From: Rostratula benghalensis
Lineage: Eukaryota > Chordata > Aves > Charadriiformes > Rostratulidae
NCBI GenBank assembly: GCA_013399305.1
Contig: VXAI01000198.1
Coordinates: 1,047,943-1,111,942 of the forward strand
DNA: 64,000 bases
Direction of reading: 5' to 3'
The notes under the pieces were generated by a model. The model was not told where the DNA came from, ran no database searches, and was given only the letters and a program-made list of their open reading frames with translations. Numbering within the stretch: position 1 is the stretch's first letter; each line of letters begins with the position of its first letter. Below are positions 1 through 12,900 of the stretch, piece after piece. The translations under genes were made by a program, and so were the position numbers.

Positions 1-1891
1 CATGAGCAGCAGAACTGCTTGCTCAGATACAGCAACAGACCAAAAAGGTGGAATAAGCAAAACCTCATCACCTCTCCCCACTCCATCTTACTCCAGTAAC
101 AGCAGCTGGGAGTTGAGTTGGGAAGTTTACTGTGCTGGAAAAGCTGTGTGACTGGAGATGAGCCTGTTCCCCCAGCACAGACACACCTGAGTGCAGGACA
201 GGAACGCATGGCACGTGCCATCACCGGCTGTCCCGCACCTCAGGCACCGAGCAGACAGGGAATGTTTTAGAAAACACACTGGCTGCAGGGTTCTCTTTCT
301 AATGGGAAGAAAAATCCCCACACCAGAGGTCCCATGGTTTTGCCCCAGGAGAACAGCTCTGCAGTAACACAGGGCTACAGCCAGTGTTTGCTGCCTCAGC
401 GCAGAACTGGTATGTTCTGGGTCTTGGTGATGAAGCAGCACTTCCAACATTTGCCTCCATTTTCCAGGAAAAGCAGATGATTTCAGATAGAGGAGCTTGC
501 TGGCAAGATAGTCCGAGATTCTCACCCACTCAGGGAAGTTATGAGTGAACAGGCTTTGCTGTTTCTTGCAGTTTTCTTAAGAAAAATGCCTTAACATTGC
601 ACAAGTGCTGCTTAGTATCTGACCCAGAGGTCTAGGTACATGTAGTTATTTAAAAGCAATAGGACAGTAAGAATGAGAAGGGGATGTTGCCTCCCTCCAT
701 GCCCTTCTCAGAAAGAATGACACTGCAAATAAAGGTTCTGATGACGACAACAGGGAGAGCTTGCAGAATCTCAGTACGAGGTACTGTCTGTAGTCCAAGG
801 ACTCCAAAGCCTGCCCAGGCTCTTCCCCCCACCTTTCAGCTGCCTTGTCTGTTTAAAACAATGCATGCTAGGGAATGGACTGAGACATTATTATTGAAGC
901 CTTGTTCCGCCAGAGGGTAAACAGAATCCAGTGCACAAATTCTTATCTAAGTTTGTATATACAGTGAGTGATTTTAGGCCAAAAACCTCCCACCAAGAGA
1001 TCAGCTGACTGTCTTGGCTCAGGCTCTGGTCTGCAAAGGGCTGGCAAAGGGAAGGCATTGCTTCCTATGCATTTTGTTTGCTCTAAGCACGGTTCACTGA
1101 TTCCTACTTACAATCTGTCCTGAATTGAAAATGTATGATTAGTTTATTCCAGCAAAGATGAGTCCAAAACATTAAGGCTCAGACCTGAATCCAAATTCCA
1201 AACTTCCCCAAGTGCAGTTATGTTTCCATCTGGAGTTTCAGTCCAAGATTTTCTCTTACTTCTTACTCACGTTGTACGAGGGGAGTTCCTCCATGTCCCA
1301 TCTTACATCAGTACCTATTTACGTTAGGCCAAACAAATCACAGAAGACAGTTCGTTCCACAAAGCTCTCATGATCTGAATTACCAAGTATGCTGTTGTAG
1401 TTCCTGTGTGCAGCGAGCAGCTCTGGCAGATGGCTAAACAACTCACCCAAGGTTACACCGCCGGCTTGTTGTGGACCTGGGCACTAAAGCCAGTGGCTGG
1501 ACTCTGCAAGCTCAGAGTTTTATCTTACTCCTCAAGAGGAAAAGTGCACGCCCAGATTTGACCATTCCCCTGGGCGGGAAAGCTCCTGGAGTATCTAGCT
1601 GAGACAAAGACTTGCTTTCCCCCTTTTCCTGTCTAAAATAGAAAAAGGACCAAGACCTTTTTCTTGAGCTTCAGGGATCTGTTAATTGGCTCCCTAGTAA
1701 AATTACAGAGACTCAGCTGCCTGATAATGATTGTAAATGACAGAGACTATCAGGTTTACCTTGTGATGTCCCTGGGGAGCTTGCAGTTAGTTTAGTCTGA
1801 ACTCTGCGTCAGCTGTTTGGGTTCCTTTCTTCTCGGCATGTGGTATCTGGACTCAAGCTGCAGTCTTTCAAACCTAATTAGTGTTAGGGGA
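1..1891. other. Non-coding sequence; one long antisense open frame
   Basis: No domain, RNA gene or repeat was recognised. The only notable feature is a minus-strand frame open from about 576 down to 127 with fairly C/G-ending codons in its first half (see findings). The rest, to 1891, has dense stops in all frames and looks like unique intergenic or intronic DNA. Confidence 0.6.
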
Positions 1892-1916
1892 AAGAGAGAG
1901 AGAGAGGAAAAAAAAA
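1892..1916. repeat. (AG)n microsatellite followed by an A run
   Basis: A short dinucleotide AG repeat at 1892-1906 runs into a run of nine A at about 1908-1916. Simple sequence; no function is implied. Confidence 0.9.
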
Positions 1917-4900
1917 CCTAAACAACAACATTCTCCTCCTTTCCTCAACTGACTTTATAACATACGGGCAGGACCTGATTTATGGTCCAAGTTTGTGGAG
2001 GTTTATTGCATGTCTTTTTGTTTCTTTTCATGTGTATCAATCCAGCATCTTCAGTTCTTGCCACAAGAAAACTGAATTTTAGTGCTATGGAGTCTTTGAA
2101 CTTTGAGAAGTTCAGCACAGAACCTCTACACAAAATGGACCCATCATATTTGTACACAGTTGGGTCTGTTCTGTGCAGTGCACAGCAGAAAATCACGTTT
2201 TTGCCCTTTTCTTCCCAGAGAGAGCATTTTGCTCTCCACTTTGTTGTTAAAACTGAACAGTACTGTTTTCAGTAATAACCTCATGTTAATGCTTAGCAAA
2301 ATTCAATCTGCCACTCCTAACAAATAAGAACACGGAAAATTTATTGTGGGGGTTAATAACTTGTATAATTTTTTTTATTTGCAGGGCATTTCACAGTCTC
2401 AGTAACTCTGGCATGAGGAGGTATTACCTGTTTTCTGGCCCGGTGACTGACGTCCATCCCACACCACAGGGAAGAGCTGCTGCAATGGTGAACACAACTG
2501 CAGATGCACAGACAGCATCCTCACACCCCTGGTGGGCTGAGCAGCCACAGACCTGGAAAAGCAGTAGCACCTGAGACTCCGACTGCTTTGTGAGGCCTTC
2601 ACACTGGTGTCTGGGACAGCCAGAAACCTCTAGGGGTTTTTTGCAGTTCCTGATTGCGTGTTCAGAATTCTTTGGAATGATGAGACAATACACATTTTAC
2701 CCAGGAATGGGGTATTTTTATTTTAAAGGAAGCTAATTAGTTTCTGAACAACTGCTGAAAGATGTGATGCCTTTCAATTGCTCAAAATCTTTAAATCAAG
2801 ACTAAATGTCTCTCTAGGAGATCTGAAGCTCAAGTAAACACTGAAATCTTGAAATGGAAAGAATCAGTGAGTAGAACAGGTTAGATGAGAAAGTTCTCTC
2901 TGCCTGAAAACTCTGAAATCCCTGCCCTCAGCAGCATTGCCAACTTCATGCTCCAGCAGTTCTCTAATGAAGAGGGCTCACTTGTAGAGATAAATCACAT
3001 CTTAAGTGAACATAAGGGAATCTCATACAAGTGCCAGTCAGCACCATGTCCAGACCACACAGCAGTTTGCCTCAAATGGCCTCAGCTGCCCAGAAGAATG
3101 TCTAAATCCAAGATAAAAAGAAGTAATTCAGGTTGCTGATAACAGATGCTTACCTTCAAAGTCATAACTATTATCTTTTCATTTATGGTAGAATTTGAGA
3201 TAAAGTAGACTTGCCTATTCTTGCATAGATTGGGCTCTTCCATCAGGCAGTAGAGCCCCAAGCAGAGTATCCCAAGCAAGTCTAAAGCTCTGCAGTAAAT
3301 GTCTCCAAAGGAGTCCTCCTGCTACAAAAGACACAAACCCACCCTTTTCTCAAAGGAACCAAAGCAGAGGATTCAGCCCAATATCAAATCACTTCTTTAG
3401 CCAACTATCATCACTATTCATTACTTCTAGGATCATAATATTTGGCAAGAAAGAAAGGAAATCCAGAAGTGTTTTCACTGCCTGCATCCTCTCAAAAAGC
3501 TTTCCTACACTGGGCCACTTTGTGGAATCTGTCACCTGCATTTGCCTGGGTAAAGCAACTAAACAAGCTGCAGAGAAGGAACGGTGCTACTAAATCCACG
3601 CTGAACTCAAATCCGCTTAAGAACATCTGGCCATATTGTCGGGCAAAGGGGTATAATGCTGTTAGAGTAATTCTCAGTCTTTTAAAGTAAAGAGCTATAG
3701 TCCAGGGTTATCCAGGAGTGATACAGCTTCGGGGGAATCTGCACTTTACATATTTAACAGAACGTGCTGAGCTCTTTAACATATCATTGCTGTACTTTTT
3801 GACATCAAAAGGATTGCATTTCCATACTTGGATGAATTAATAGGATTTGCATGTCACCCTCATTCTGTACTTTCTTTGGTGAGTTACACTGCAGGAATTT
3901 GAAAGGCGGGGAAACTATAGAGGTGTGCATGTGTGTGTGTACTCAGGGAAACAACACACTGCATTTCGAATGGGTCTTGAAGCTGACTTTAAAGGATCAA
4001 CGTTTCTGTAACGTGTCCACGAGACGTTCCCCTCTTCCCCAGCTGATGTCTGGTTACAGCTTCAGACAAACAGATCTCCTGGGAACACCTCGGCACAAAA
4101 AGGCAAGGCTGGAAACCTTCTCCCATCACCAAACATTGCCTGGTCCCACTGACTCCCTGTTGCTACTAAGCTTTTCAAGCTGGCCCAGTATAGCTTAGGA
4201 ACCCACAGCTGGATGAGGAAGGGAATTCAGGGCTCATCAGAGTACCTGAGCCATAATGGTCACGTTGGCTGCATTGTTTTCTGCCTACTGAGACCCCAAG
4301 ACTCAGTTCTGCTTCAGGCTTCCATTGGGTAACGGTTCACTTTACAGACCACGTTCTGCCAGTCTCCTTGCAAGCTAAAAGAGCACTCCTGTTCCAAGTG
4401 TCTTGAGAAATTTCAACAGATATTTGGGATAGCAAAAGGAGGTGACACTGGATTGCTGAAGGCTCCTTTCCCTCTTTCTTCTCTAGGTCACACGTCTTTC
4501 CCCCAATACTGCAACTGCAAAGCAATATCCTGTTTCTCTCTGCCTTCACTGTATGTACAGAATGACCGAATCCAAGCTAAGGTGCCCCTCTCCTTTAACA
4601 CAGGGCTGAGTGCTGATCATTCCTGGACAGACTTGGAATCTTACGCTTGAGTGAAATTTTATCCTTTAAGACAGGTCATGCTATGTCTTGAGTTACTTTT
4701 ACACTTGACACTAGCAGTCATTAATTACCATCTGGCTGATTGACATATCAGTGAGTAGCAGCAATATAATACTCTCCCTAACACTGAAGCCTTCTCAGAA
4801 AAGCGTAACTGGACTTGACACACTTATTTTGGACTGCTTATCCCTCAGAGAGATTTGTTTTGTATTTATTCAGTTTCTGTAAAACTGCCACCCCAGCACT

Positions 4901-5979
4901 ATCCTCTTGGCCGAGAGGGGAACTGGGTGGCAGGAGTGAACTGGGGAGTGGTGGTGAAGAGGAAGAAAGGCCCTTCCAGAAATAAAAAAAGAAAAGTAAC
5001 ACATCACCTTTGCAAAAAGCAAATAAATCATGCTGGCTTTAAACACTTTTTGTAGCCTGTCAGTATTTTGGAGCTGGCAACGGGAGGAATTTAGGAAAAC
5101 ATTCTAAAAGTTTCTCCAACTAATTCTGTGTGTATTTCAACAACAGGGAAAGTTGCTGCTGGTAGCACATATTGACAGACACATCTTTCAGTGTATGGAG
5201 CCACTACCCCAAGAAACCAGAGGGCCAATGATCAGCAAACTGCTTACATAGGAATAGACACGTATAATTCTCAGAGAAGTGTGTAACTAACCACATCACC
5301 AATCTCTGCAACACTTGTTGTGCCCTTCTCTGACACACGGGGCCTTGACCATAGTTAAGGTGAGATTCAGTGGGTTACCCTGGCTGGTCATCACTTTGGC
5401 AGATCGATGCCACTAGATGTGAGAGGACGTGAGACATCTACTTACCAGAGACCAAAGAGAATTCAAGAAGCTCTCTGAGAAGACAGCTCCTGTGGGGCCA
5501 GCAGTGGTGGAAAGGTGATCTTGCTCTGGAATCTCAGAATTGCCACTGGGAGCCAGATTAATGAACTGGGCATTTAAAGACTATATGGGAAAAGCAAAGA
5601 GAAAGGAAACATCTTAGCAACAGAGACGAGCCCCCTAGAATCAGAAACCAAAGTTAATAAATTCAGTTTGCCACAGCAAGAAGCATTAGTAAAAAAAAGA
5701 GGAACAGACACAGAATCCTAGAACTAGTTTTAAGATGTCAGATCATAATTTATTTACCTGCTTTGAAAGAGAAAGGAATAATCTAATTTCTTCCCCTCAT
5801 TTTCCTGACTTAAGAGAAATATAATTACTATTTCTGTTGGCTTAAACTGGGGTTACAAAGTCCCTTTTACAGCTGTCCTACTTTACAGGGATCTTCACTA
5901 GTTTCTCAACCTTATTCTTCCTGTCTGAGATCATCTTGAATTCTGAAAGAGATTCCTCCTTAATTTCTTCTGTTTTCAG
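1917..5979. other. Non-coding unique sequence
   Basis: Stops occur in all frames and no family was recognised. Two strong 3' splice-like sites are visible, one before 2386 (ending TTTTTTTTATTTGCAG) and one before 4487 (ending CCCTCTTTCTTCTCTAG). Neither is followed by a convincing coding segment with a good donor. A short TG repeat lies at 3923-3940, and a TAATTA core at 4722-4727. Confidence 0.6.
3923..3940. repeat. (TG)n microsatellite, short and imperfect
   Basis: An alternating GT/TG run interrupted by one CA. Simple sequence. Confidence 0.85.
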
Positions 5980-6032
5980 GGAACTGAGTACACCCAGGCA
6001 GGATGCCCCTGCTGTGCTACTGAACTTACCAG

Positions 6033-7198
6033 GTATGTCCTGGCACTCCAGCAGTCCCAGTAAGAATGCTGCTGAATGACAGCAGCACAGCAGGAGACTG
6101 AAAGGAATTGAGATCAAGAACCCATATCTTCCCATTAAAAAACAGAGAGCGAGCACAACTAACTCTGTGTGAGTAATGACTGATTTCTATTATGTCCCCT
6201 TGGGTCAGGAAGCATTTGAGTGCATCATTTTTAAAAATGACTAAAACCAGCCAGAATCACAATACTATTAATGCCTCCTGTTGTCTTGCAGACTTGGTGT
6301 CATCCTTCAGCCATGAATTCTCAGCACAGATATTTCACCCACCCTGGATGGTGGAGTTGGCCCTGCATCTGGCATTAATCAGTATCCACTGCCTGCCTCG
6401 GACAGGCTGGGTATGAAAAGCAGCCACAAGAAGGGATCAGCTTTATTTCTCCTCACCATTCTGTTTCTCTTTTATATAACTACAGCAGGTTTTGAGCAGC
6501 AACAGGGTGTACCCTACTGCTGGATGGCCCTTGGTCAGCACTTGGTGTGCTGTGAAGTAAGAAATTACCTGGAATGAGCAAAGCCCTTCCAACTTAAGGC
6601 ACATTAGCGTGACCCCTCTCAGCTTGTTTCTAGAGATAGGCACAAACGCGAGCATTTGTCTAGATCAAGGTCTACCAGAGGGACTTACAGGAAGCTTATT
6701 CAATCACAAGAAAGCTCCAGCTGGTTTTGTTTAGCTGTTTTGTGCTTCCAGGTTTTAAATTCTTGGGGTTATTTTGCTTCCTAGCCCATCCCTGTAACTC
6801 TGAACATATTTTATGCTGTTGAAGACTACAGCAGGGGCAGGCATCCATGTGCTTAGGGACCGGGCTCGATTCATTACTTTGTCAAAGATCTGACATGACT
6901 AAAATCCAAGTCATGTCAACAGATTGCAGATGTTTTCCCCTCCACTGACACACCACATCCTGGAGGAAAATCACAGGGGTGCAATGCCTGTCTGAAGATG
7001 TTAGCTTGACTGCACAGTACCTTCTCTGAGGAGCTGGGCCTCAGTAGCCAGCTCAAAACATTTCTGAGACTTTTGGACACAGCAGAAATAAAAGCCTAAA
7101 CCACAGCACAAGAATTCCAAGTATCACTCTGGGAAATTCAGGATTTCTGGAATGACTCAGAAGGAAGGAGGCATCACTATTTTACCAATATATGGTGC
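6033..7198. other. Non-coding sequence with splice-like signals
   Basis: No recognised gene. A strong 3' splice-like tract ends TCCTGTTGTCTTGCAG at about 6291. It is followed by an open frame of about 38 codons up to a GTATGA at about 6411. The peptide is hydrophobic and unrecognised, and I treat it as chance. The remainder is unremarkable. Confidence 0.5.
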
Positions 7199-7222
7199 TT
7201 TTTTTTTTTTTTTTTTCCCCCC
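7199..7222. repeat. Homopolymer T18 followed by C6
   Basis: Eighteen T then six C directly before an AG. It is either a simple repeat or the pyrimidine tract of the candidate exon at 7225. Read on the minus strand it would be an A tail preceded by G6; no retroposed sequence was recognised beside it. Confidence 0.9.
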
Positions 7223-7224
7223 AG

Positions 7225-7387
7225 TGGTTCCTCAGTGTTTCAGTCTAAGGAACACCAGGACTGAACAGTCCATTGAGGCACTAAACTGCTTCTGGGATAC
7301 AGCTCATCAGGTGCAAGCTCTGACTAAGCAGTACAGGATAAGATACTGCCAGCGCCTGCGACGGGTCCCGTTCCAGCTGCAAACCTG
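7225..7387 (+). CDS. Candidate coding exon (internal or terminal), unrecognised
   Basis: A tract of 18 T and 6 C followed by AG (7223-7224) forms a textbook 3' splice site. The following frame is open and includes ALNCFWDTAHQVQAL and a basic, CpG-rich end with RYCQRLRRVPFQLQT. It can leave through a donor CTG|GTGAGG at 7388, or simply read TGG TGA and stop at 7391. In the second reading an ATTAAA lies 59 bp downstream (7450-7455), so this could be a last exon. A 53-bp segment at 5980-6032, bounded by good splice sites, would join it in phase. No family is recognised. The pyrimidine tract may be only a homopolymer, so confidence is low. Confidence 0.22.
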
Positions 7388-7455
7388 GTGAGGACTGGAA
7401 AGCAAGGACCCCACGCGTGCCGAGTCCACACAGCAGTTACAAGCTTTGTATTAAA

Positions 7456-9714
7456 AAGACAAAAAAGAAAAGCAGCAGCCCAAGTGAGTGAGTGAGGGGC
7501 CAGTGGTGATGCCTAGCAACATGCCATGGTAATTCCATGGGTACATTCTTGTGTCAGCACTTTCAATGCAGCTACACGTTCATGTCCCTCAGGACAGGCA
7601 GCCCAGCCACACCACTCTGTTGTGACACTAACTGCTATGTCACTAGTAATAGTTAATTAGTGCACATGCTCTAATTAACAGATCCAGTATCTTCATCAGG
7701 AGATGAAGACAAAGGTAGCCAGGAGTAGTATGCCAGAGCTCCATGAGTTACTTCAGGCACAAAGGCAGGCAGGAGAGGCTGAGCCTTCCCTGTGGGATGA
7801 GGAGTTGCTGGGCTCTGGGGCAGAACGTCTGCACTCCATGCCCTCCTCGGTGGGTGCAGGGACCCACCCAGCTCTCACTGCACAGTGCCTCCACTGTGGG
7901 AGGGCTGGAACAGGCTCTGCTCTTTCACAGCCACTTGTACCAACGAGGAAGCTGCAGGTACCCCCTGTCATCCAGAAGAGGAGGGAAACATCAGCAGTGG
8001 TCCAAAAAAGGGAGGGGAGTAACATAGAGAATGAGGCCTTGATTCACCCCATTTCATCGTGGGATGAAAACCAGGCACAGTTTCTCTCTCAGTGCTTTTT
8101 AGAAGTCATCAGAGGAAAGATGGCCAATGAGCAATTTAGATTTCACCTGGGCAGAACTGCCTTTGGTGATGCCTCTTTCTCCACTGAATAAGGGCAAACC
8201 AGGCACATATGCTCCTGATTTATCTACCTTGGTGAGGTACATTAGGATAGGTGACATGAATGCAGGCCACATGGCTAGAACTGAGCTCTCCTGAGATCCA
8301 GTCCAGCAGAAAAAAACCCAAGGACATTAACTGTCTCCTAAATGGATGCTTTGGAGTTTTGCTACACACAGAGACCTTTGTAACACTTTGTTATATTTAT
8401 TCTCCTGATAAACCATCCTGACTCCTTCAAAGCCAGTGAATTAACATCTAAGTCAAACCTTTTAATGTTCCTTGGACATGTAGTGCTTGTCGCTTTCTGC
8501 CTGTGAATTCTAAAAAGGGCCTGGGGTAAATAAATAATGCAGCATGCATATTGCTTCTGTGAAATTTGTTCCTAAAGAATAACTTACTCAGCTCTGTAGT
8601 GATGGGGATCCTTTTATAACATGGCTGTGATTGATTCCCCAGTGCTCTCGCTCTGAAAACAGCATCTGTAGAAACAGTCAATAACAACATGAGGAGAGAG
8701 GGAAGTTAGTAGAAACAGAAAGGCGGGGAGAAAGAAAAGGAAAGAAACCGAGGCACAATGGTTCAGATGGACAAATGCAGGAAATCTCATACCTATGTCT
8801 AAAAATAATGTCATTGTCATGCAAAAATCCCAAAGCGTTCCCTATATTTAGAAAGTTTCTTGCCTTGGTTTGCTTTTCCAAGGCTCACTTTGTTCATTCA
8901 GAGCTTCAAAGGATTAAAAAAGAAAAGCTCTCCTGGGAGCTGCTTATTGACATCATAACTAAAATATAATTACCCTCTGTGGAGCAGCGGTGCTGGTTAC
9001 AGTGCTGTTTGGCGCAAAGCCCCTGCTAAGCCAATTTGCACTCAGAGGGCTTTTGGGGGGGGTGTATGTTTTTTCCTTCCCCTTCAAGAAGGCTGTATAC
9101 AAATAGATGGGACATGTGCTGTAGGAATGACAGCAAAAGCTTATACCATAATTTTTTTCTCTTAAAACCTGGCAACCAAAAGACTTAAAAGAGAAATCCA
9201 GCAGTTCTTAGAAGCGTGTGTCCTTACTTCCTCCCAGTTCTCACCAGTTAGCTGGTAGAATCAGTACCAATTTGGAATCTGCTTTCTGTGTTTTGATCAC
9301 ATCCAACCTTGTCTCCCTTAGCATTATGTCTATTTTTCCTTTGCTGCCTAGCACAGCATCTGGGTAACTCAGTATTAATAACAGTATTTATTGCACAACG
9401 TAGTATCAAAGCCTAAACTCCACTAAAAATTTTCTAGAAACGGAACTTCCAGTTCCACCCCATTCCTGTTCAGATACTGTACAAGGACCCTCTCTGCTCC
9501 GAGAAGCACGTGAATGCTGGAGATCAGAGACCCTAGCGGGGTCCTAGATAGACCATGGCTCTAATTAACCACCTCTGAGGTTAGGTGACAGGCTGCCAAA
9601 AACCTCATTAGAGATGTCAGGCATCACAATCCCTCAAAGCAGCAGCAAACGTCCTTCCCAAGTACAGCAAGGCATCCCTGAACACAGGCCAGTGGCAGCC
9701 ACTGAATGCCTGAA
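7456..9714. other. Non-coding unique sequence
   Basis: The 162-codon open frame at 7703-8191 (+) has no recognisable domain, and the opposite strand is open over the same GC-richer patch, which argues for composition rather than coding. Two TAATTA cores lie at 7654-7659 and 7672-7677. The stretch 8880-9060 has no strong open frame and includes a CpG-bearing patch (GGAGCAGCGGTGCTGG). No RNA gene was recognised. Confidence 0.55.
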
Positions 9715-9990
9715 ATGAATCATTGCCGTTTCTGCACCCTTCCACGTACTGCACTGTTGATTTGAATGTACGTTTGATCATTGCCTGCATAACTTTTTCT
9801 TATGTCAATATTTTTGCTATGAAACAGTACACAGCGCTCTACCTGAAATCTTACAAACTGGCAGGGTGCTATTACAAAAGATTACTTAATTGTAGATTAC
9901 TACCGTACATTTGAATTTCAGTATCTTATTAAGTTGTCAGATTTAATTACCATTATGTGTTTAGATTATGCCACAGATTATTTAGTTCGG
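9715..9990. promoter_or_regulatory. AT-rich island, possible conserved non-coding element
   Basis: This is a low-complexity-free AT-rich stretch that keeps several CpGs (for example in CCACGTAC, TGTACGTTTG and TACCGTACAT). It has a TAATTA core at 9944-9949 and a nearby CTTAATTG. Retained CpGs in AT-rich unique DNA are typical of constrained enhancers. That is inference: there is no alignment and no known enhancer match. Confidence 0.25.
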
Positions 9991-12900
9991 TACCTAGGTT
10001 TGCCAACCTGTTTGCTTTGTGACATGACAGGGTGATAATTACAGCATTACAGGAAAACCTAAATTTTTCCATGGGAAAGACTAGAAGTCCTTGGCATCCA
10101 CATTGACCCTCATAAATGCTCATTCTTGCAAATATAAGTAATGTTTACCTCTGTGTGGGTCTGGTTCTTGAAGACCTGTTTAATTCTCTGCTCCATGAGA
10201 GAGGTGATGGGCAGAACAGGCCTGGTTTGCTGGGTGGGAAATGCCAACAGCAAACTTTAAACCCATGGGAAATGCAATTGATGTGGGCTTTGTTACAGCC
10301 TCCTCGGGGAGACCGTGCCCGCTGCCTCCCCAACGTGCCCCAACTGCTGAGGGAACCCAGGGCCTTTTAGCCAAATAACTATTTTCTGCTCTGGTTAGGA
10401 TACAAAATGCTGTAGCTTTGTCTTCTAAGGCTATGACCGTAAAAAGTATAAGACTTTGCACTTTAATCTGAAGGAACTTCTGGTATGAGGATCCAAACCT
10501 AAGATTTTGTTCCTGTCATTCTAAATAACTATGGAACAAAGAAGAAAATGGCCTGGCTTTAGCAGCAATTCATCTACTGAGCCCACAAGGAGAGAAAGCT
10601 TGTTTTCATGCTAGCAGATTTAATGGCTGACTTGAAGAAATGGAACTTGTGTCTTATTTTGCAAATATATCTTTATTCATTGATGATGATACCCTATACC
10701 TGCATGCTGCTTTTCAGTCTGCAGAAAGCACTGTGGTGATGGGGACGTGGTGATGGTTGTGAGGATGCTACACCCAGTAAATCCCCAGCCAGCCCTGCCT
10801 CAGCCAACACAACCATCACACCTACACCAGCGTTGGGTCCCCGAGCTCTCCTGCTGGATAGAGACAGAGCGAGCCAGAAGCCACCACCTCAGAGAGAAAG
10901 AAGTATGAACTCTGCAAGGCAGCTGGGGAAGGTTCTGAAGACCAGATGGTCACATCTCTGTTTTCCATACGCACTTTGTAGTTCAGAGTTCTGCACTCCC
11001 TGTACTACAATCCGAAGTGATAAGATAAAAAGTGCTGGAGGGGAGCAGGACAGTGGTTGATAGGCATTTTTGCTCTGAGTCTCTCTGTTTTCCATACATA
11101 GGTATAAAGATGCAGTGTCTATATCCGTGACTATAGATGGAGATACATAAATTACATATAAAAGTACAAAGTATTTATTTTCTCTCTATATACAATCAAT
11201 CGAATTCCATACATCTTTATATTTATGTAGCAATAAATACATTAGATAAAAGTAATATATTCAAGTCACAATTACCTCTTACTCAAATTTACCTCATAAA
11301 TAATTTGTTTTCTGTTCTGATTGTATACACTGTATATTGATATTTTTTTTCTCTAGTTATTAGTGAAAAAACCTGTCTCTGCCTCACTCTAATCTTTTCC
11401 TTGGCACAGCCATTGTTTTAAAAGCCTAGAATGATAATAAAGTGTAAGAAAAACACTTAGGAGAGCCATCCATTTCTCAACCCGTCTTCAGTTAATTAAT
11501 ACTCTGCATTCTCAAGAGGAGGACAAATCTCAGCTCCTTCGCCAAATTAAGGGAGGAAGAGATGCAATAAATATTCTACTGGCCTAAAGTCGTTTTTGCT
11601 TCTGTTGCAGCTCTGAGGTAGAAGCTCTGTGTGTTGGGACCAGAGCACCTGGGTCTCAAGGGAAAGGGATTGCTGTTCTCTTTTTGAAGGATGGAAGGGG
11701 CCTCCACTCGCAGGTGCTTTTGCAAATCCTACAGTAATTACCAGCACTGGTTACCATTTTCCCTCCCAGCCATGGTCTCTTTACTAGAAAACCTGAAGCA
11801 CTCACAAAGTGTAGAACTGGTTTATTTCCAGGAGCAGCGCTGGTTTATCACCCCTTCCTTCCCTTGCCTGTAGCTACAGAAACTGGGCCAGGCTGTGCAG
11901 CCAGTGATGCTGAAACGGACTTTGGGTCCTTTTAACTTACGTGTTTGCATTTGGGAAACACGGGCTATGGCTCAGACTAGTGACAAGTGAGCCTTTCACT
12001 CTTCCCTCTTCCACTTTTGTCACATCAGCACGCTCACAGGCAAAAGGAAGCTGAACCTCATGGTGCTGAGCTGGACTTACCCTGCATGGAGAGGATGGTC
12101 AGACTGAGCAGGATGCTCTCCATGCCCCCCGGGAAGGGCTCCTCAAAGCAGTGGTGTTGGAAGACACAATGGCACACACAGCACCATCCTGGACATCAGC
12201 TGCCTCTAGATCTGCACAGGAGAGAGTGCTGCCCTGATAAAACCAAAGAAATAGCCCTGAGGAGAAATCTGAGAAAGCTGAACATTAGGGAGCTTTAGTA
12301 GTAGAAGGGGAACATTAAATGTGTTTCAATCTCAGCTGCCGCAAATGCATTTTGGAAGCGTCTCCAAAGTCTCAACAAATTTGGAAATGGGAAATGTCCA
12401 ATAAATTGCAAGTCTAGACCTATGAATGTTGTACTCAACCAAGGATTAGCTTCTCAGTGCTTCGGTAGCAAACTAGAGAGCACCAAGAGACCTCCAAGAA
12501 GAAAAATAAATATTTAAGAAGGGAAAGTTTTCTATCAACAGCTCGGATCCAAGCTCAAGTCTAGAGCCCGAGATAATTTTGGTCCTTTTTGAGTCTGGAT
12601 TTTGCTATCACCAAGAAGTTTTAAAATGTATTTAGAAATGAGAGCTAGAGAAGGGAAGGAAGAGGGAAAGAGAATGTGCAAAAAAATTCTTACTGAGAAA
12701 AACCACAGCTTTGGGAAGTTCTGAATAAATTTCCGTTCTCTTTGCATTCCAGAGACTCAAGGAAAACAATGTCTTCCAACTCATGGTAAATGAAGTTAGG
12801 AGCTCTTAAGGGCATCACAAAGTCCTGCGGCCCAGTCATTGCCAAAGAGGCAGCCCAAATGTTGCCCTGAAGGTTCAGCGCTGCCTTGTCCTTGCAAGTC

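Noticed and set aside
7703..8191. 162-codon open frame
   Set aside because: Other frames on both strands are open over the same stretch; composition explains it better than coding.
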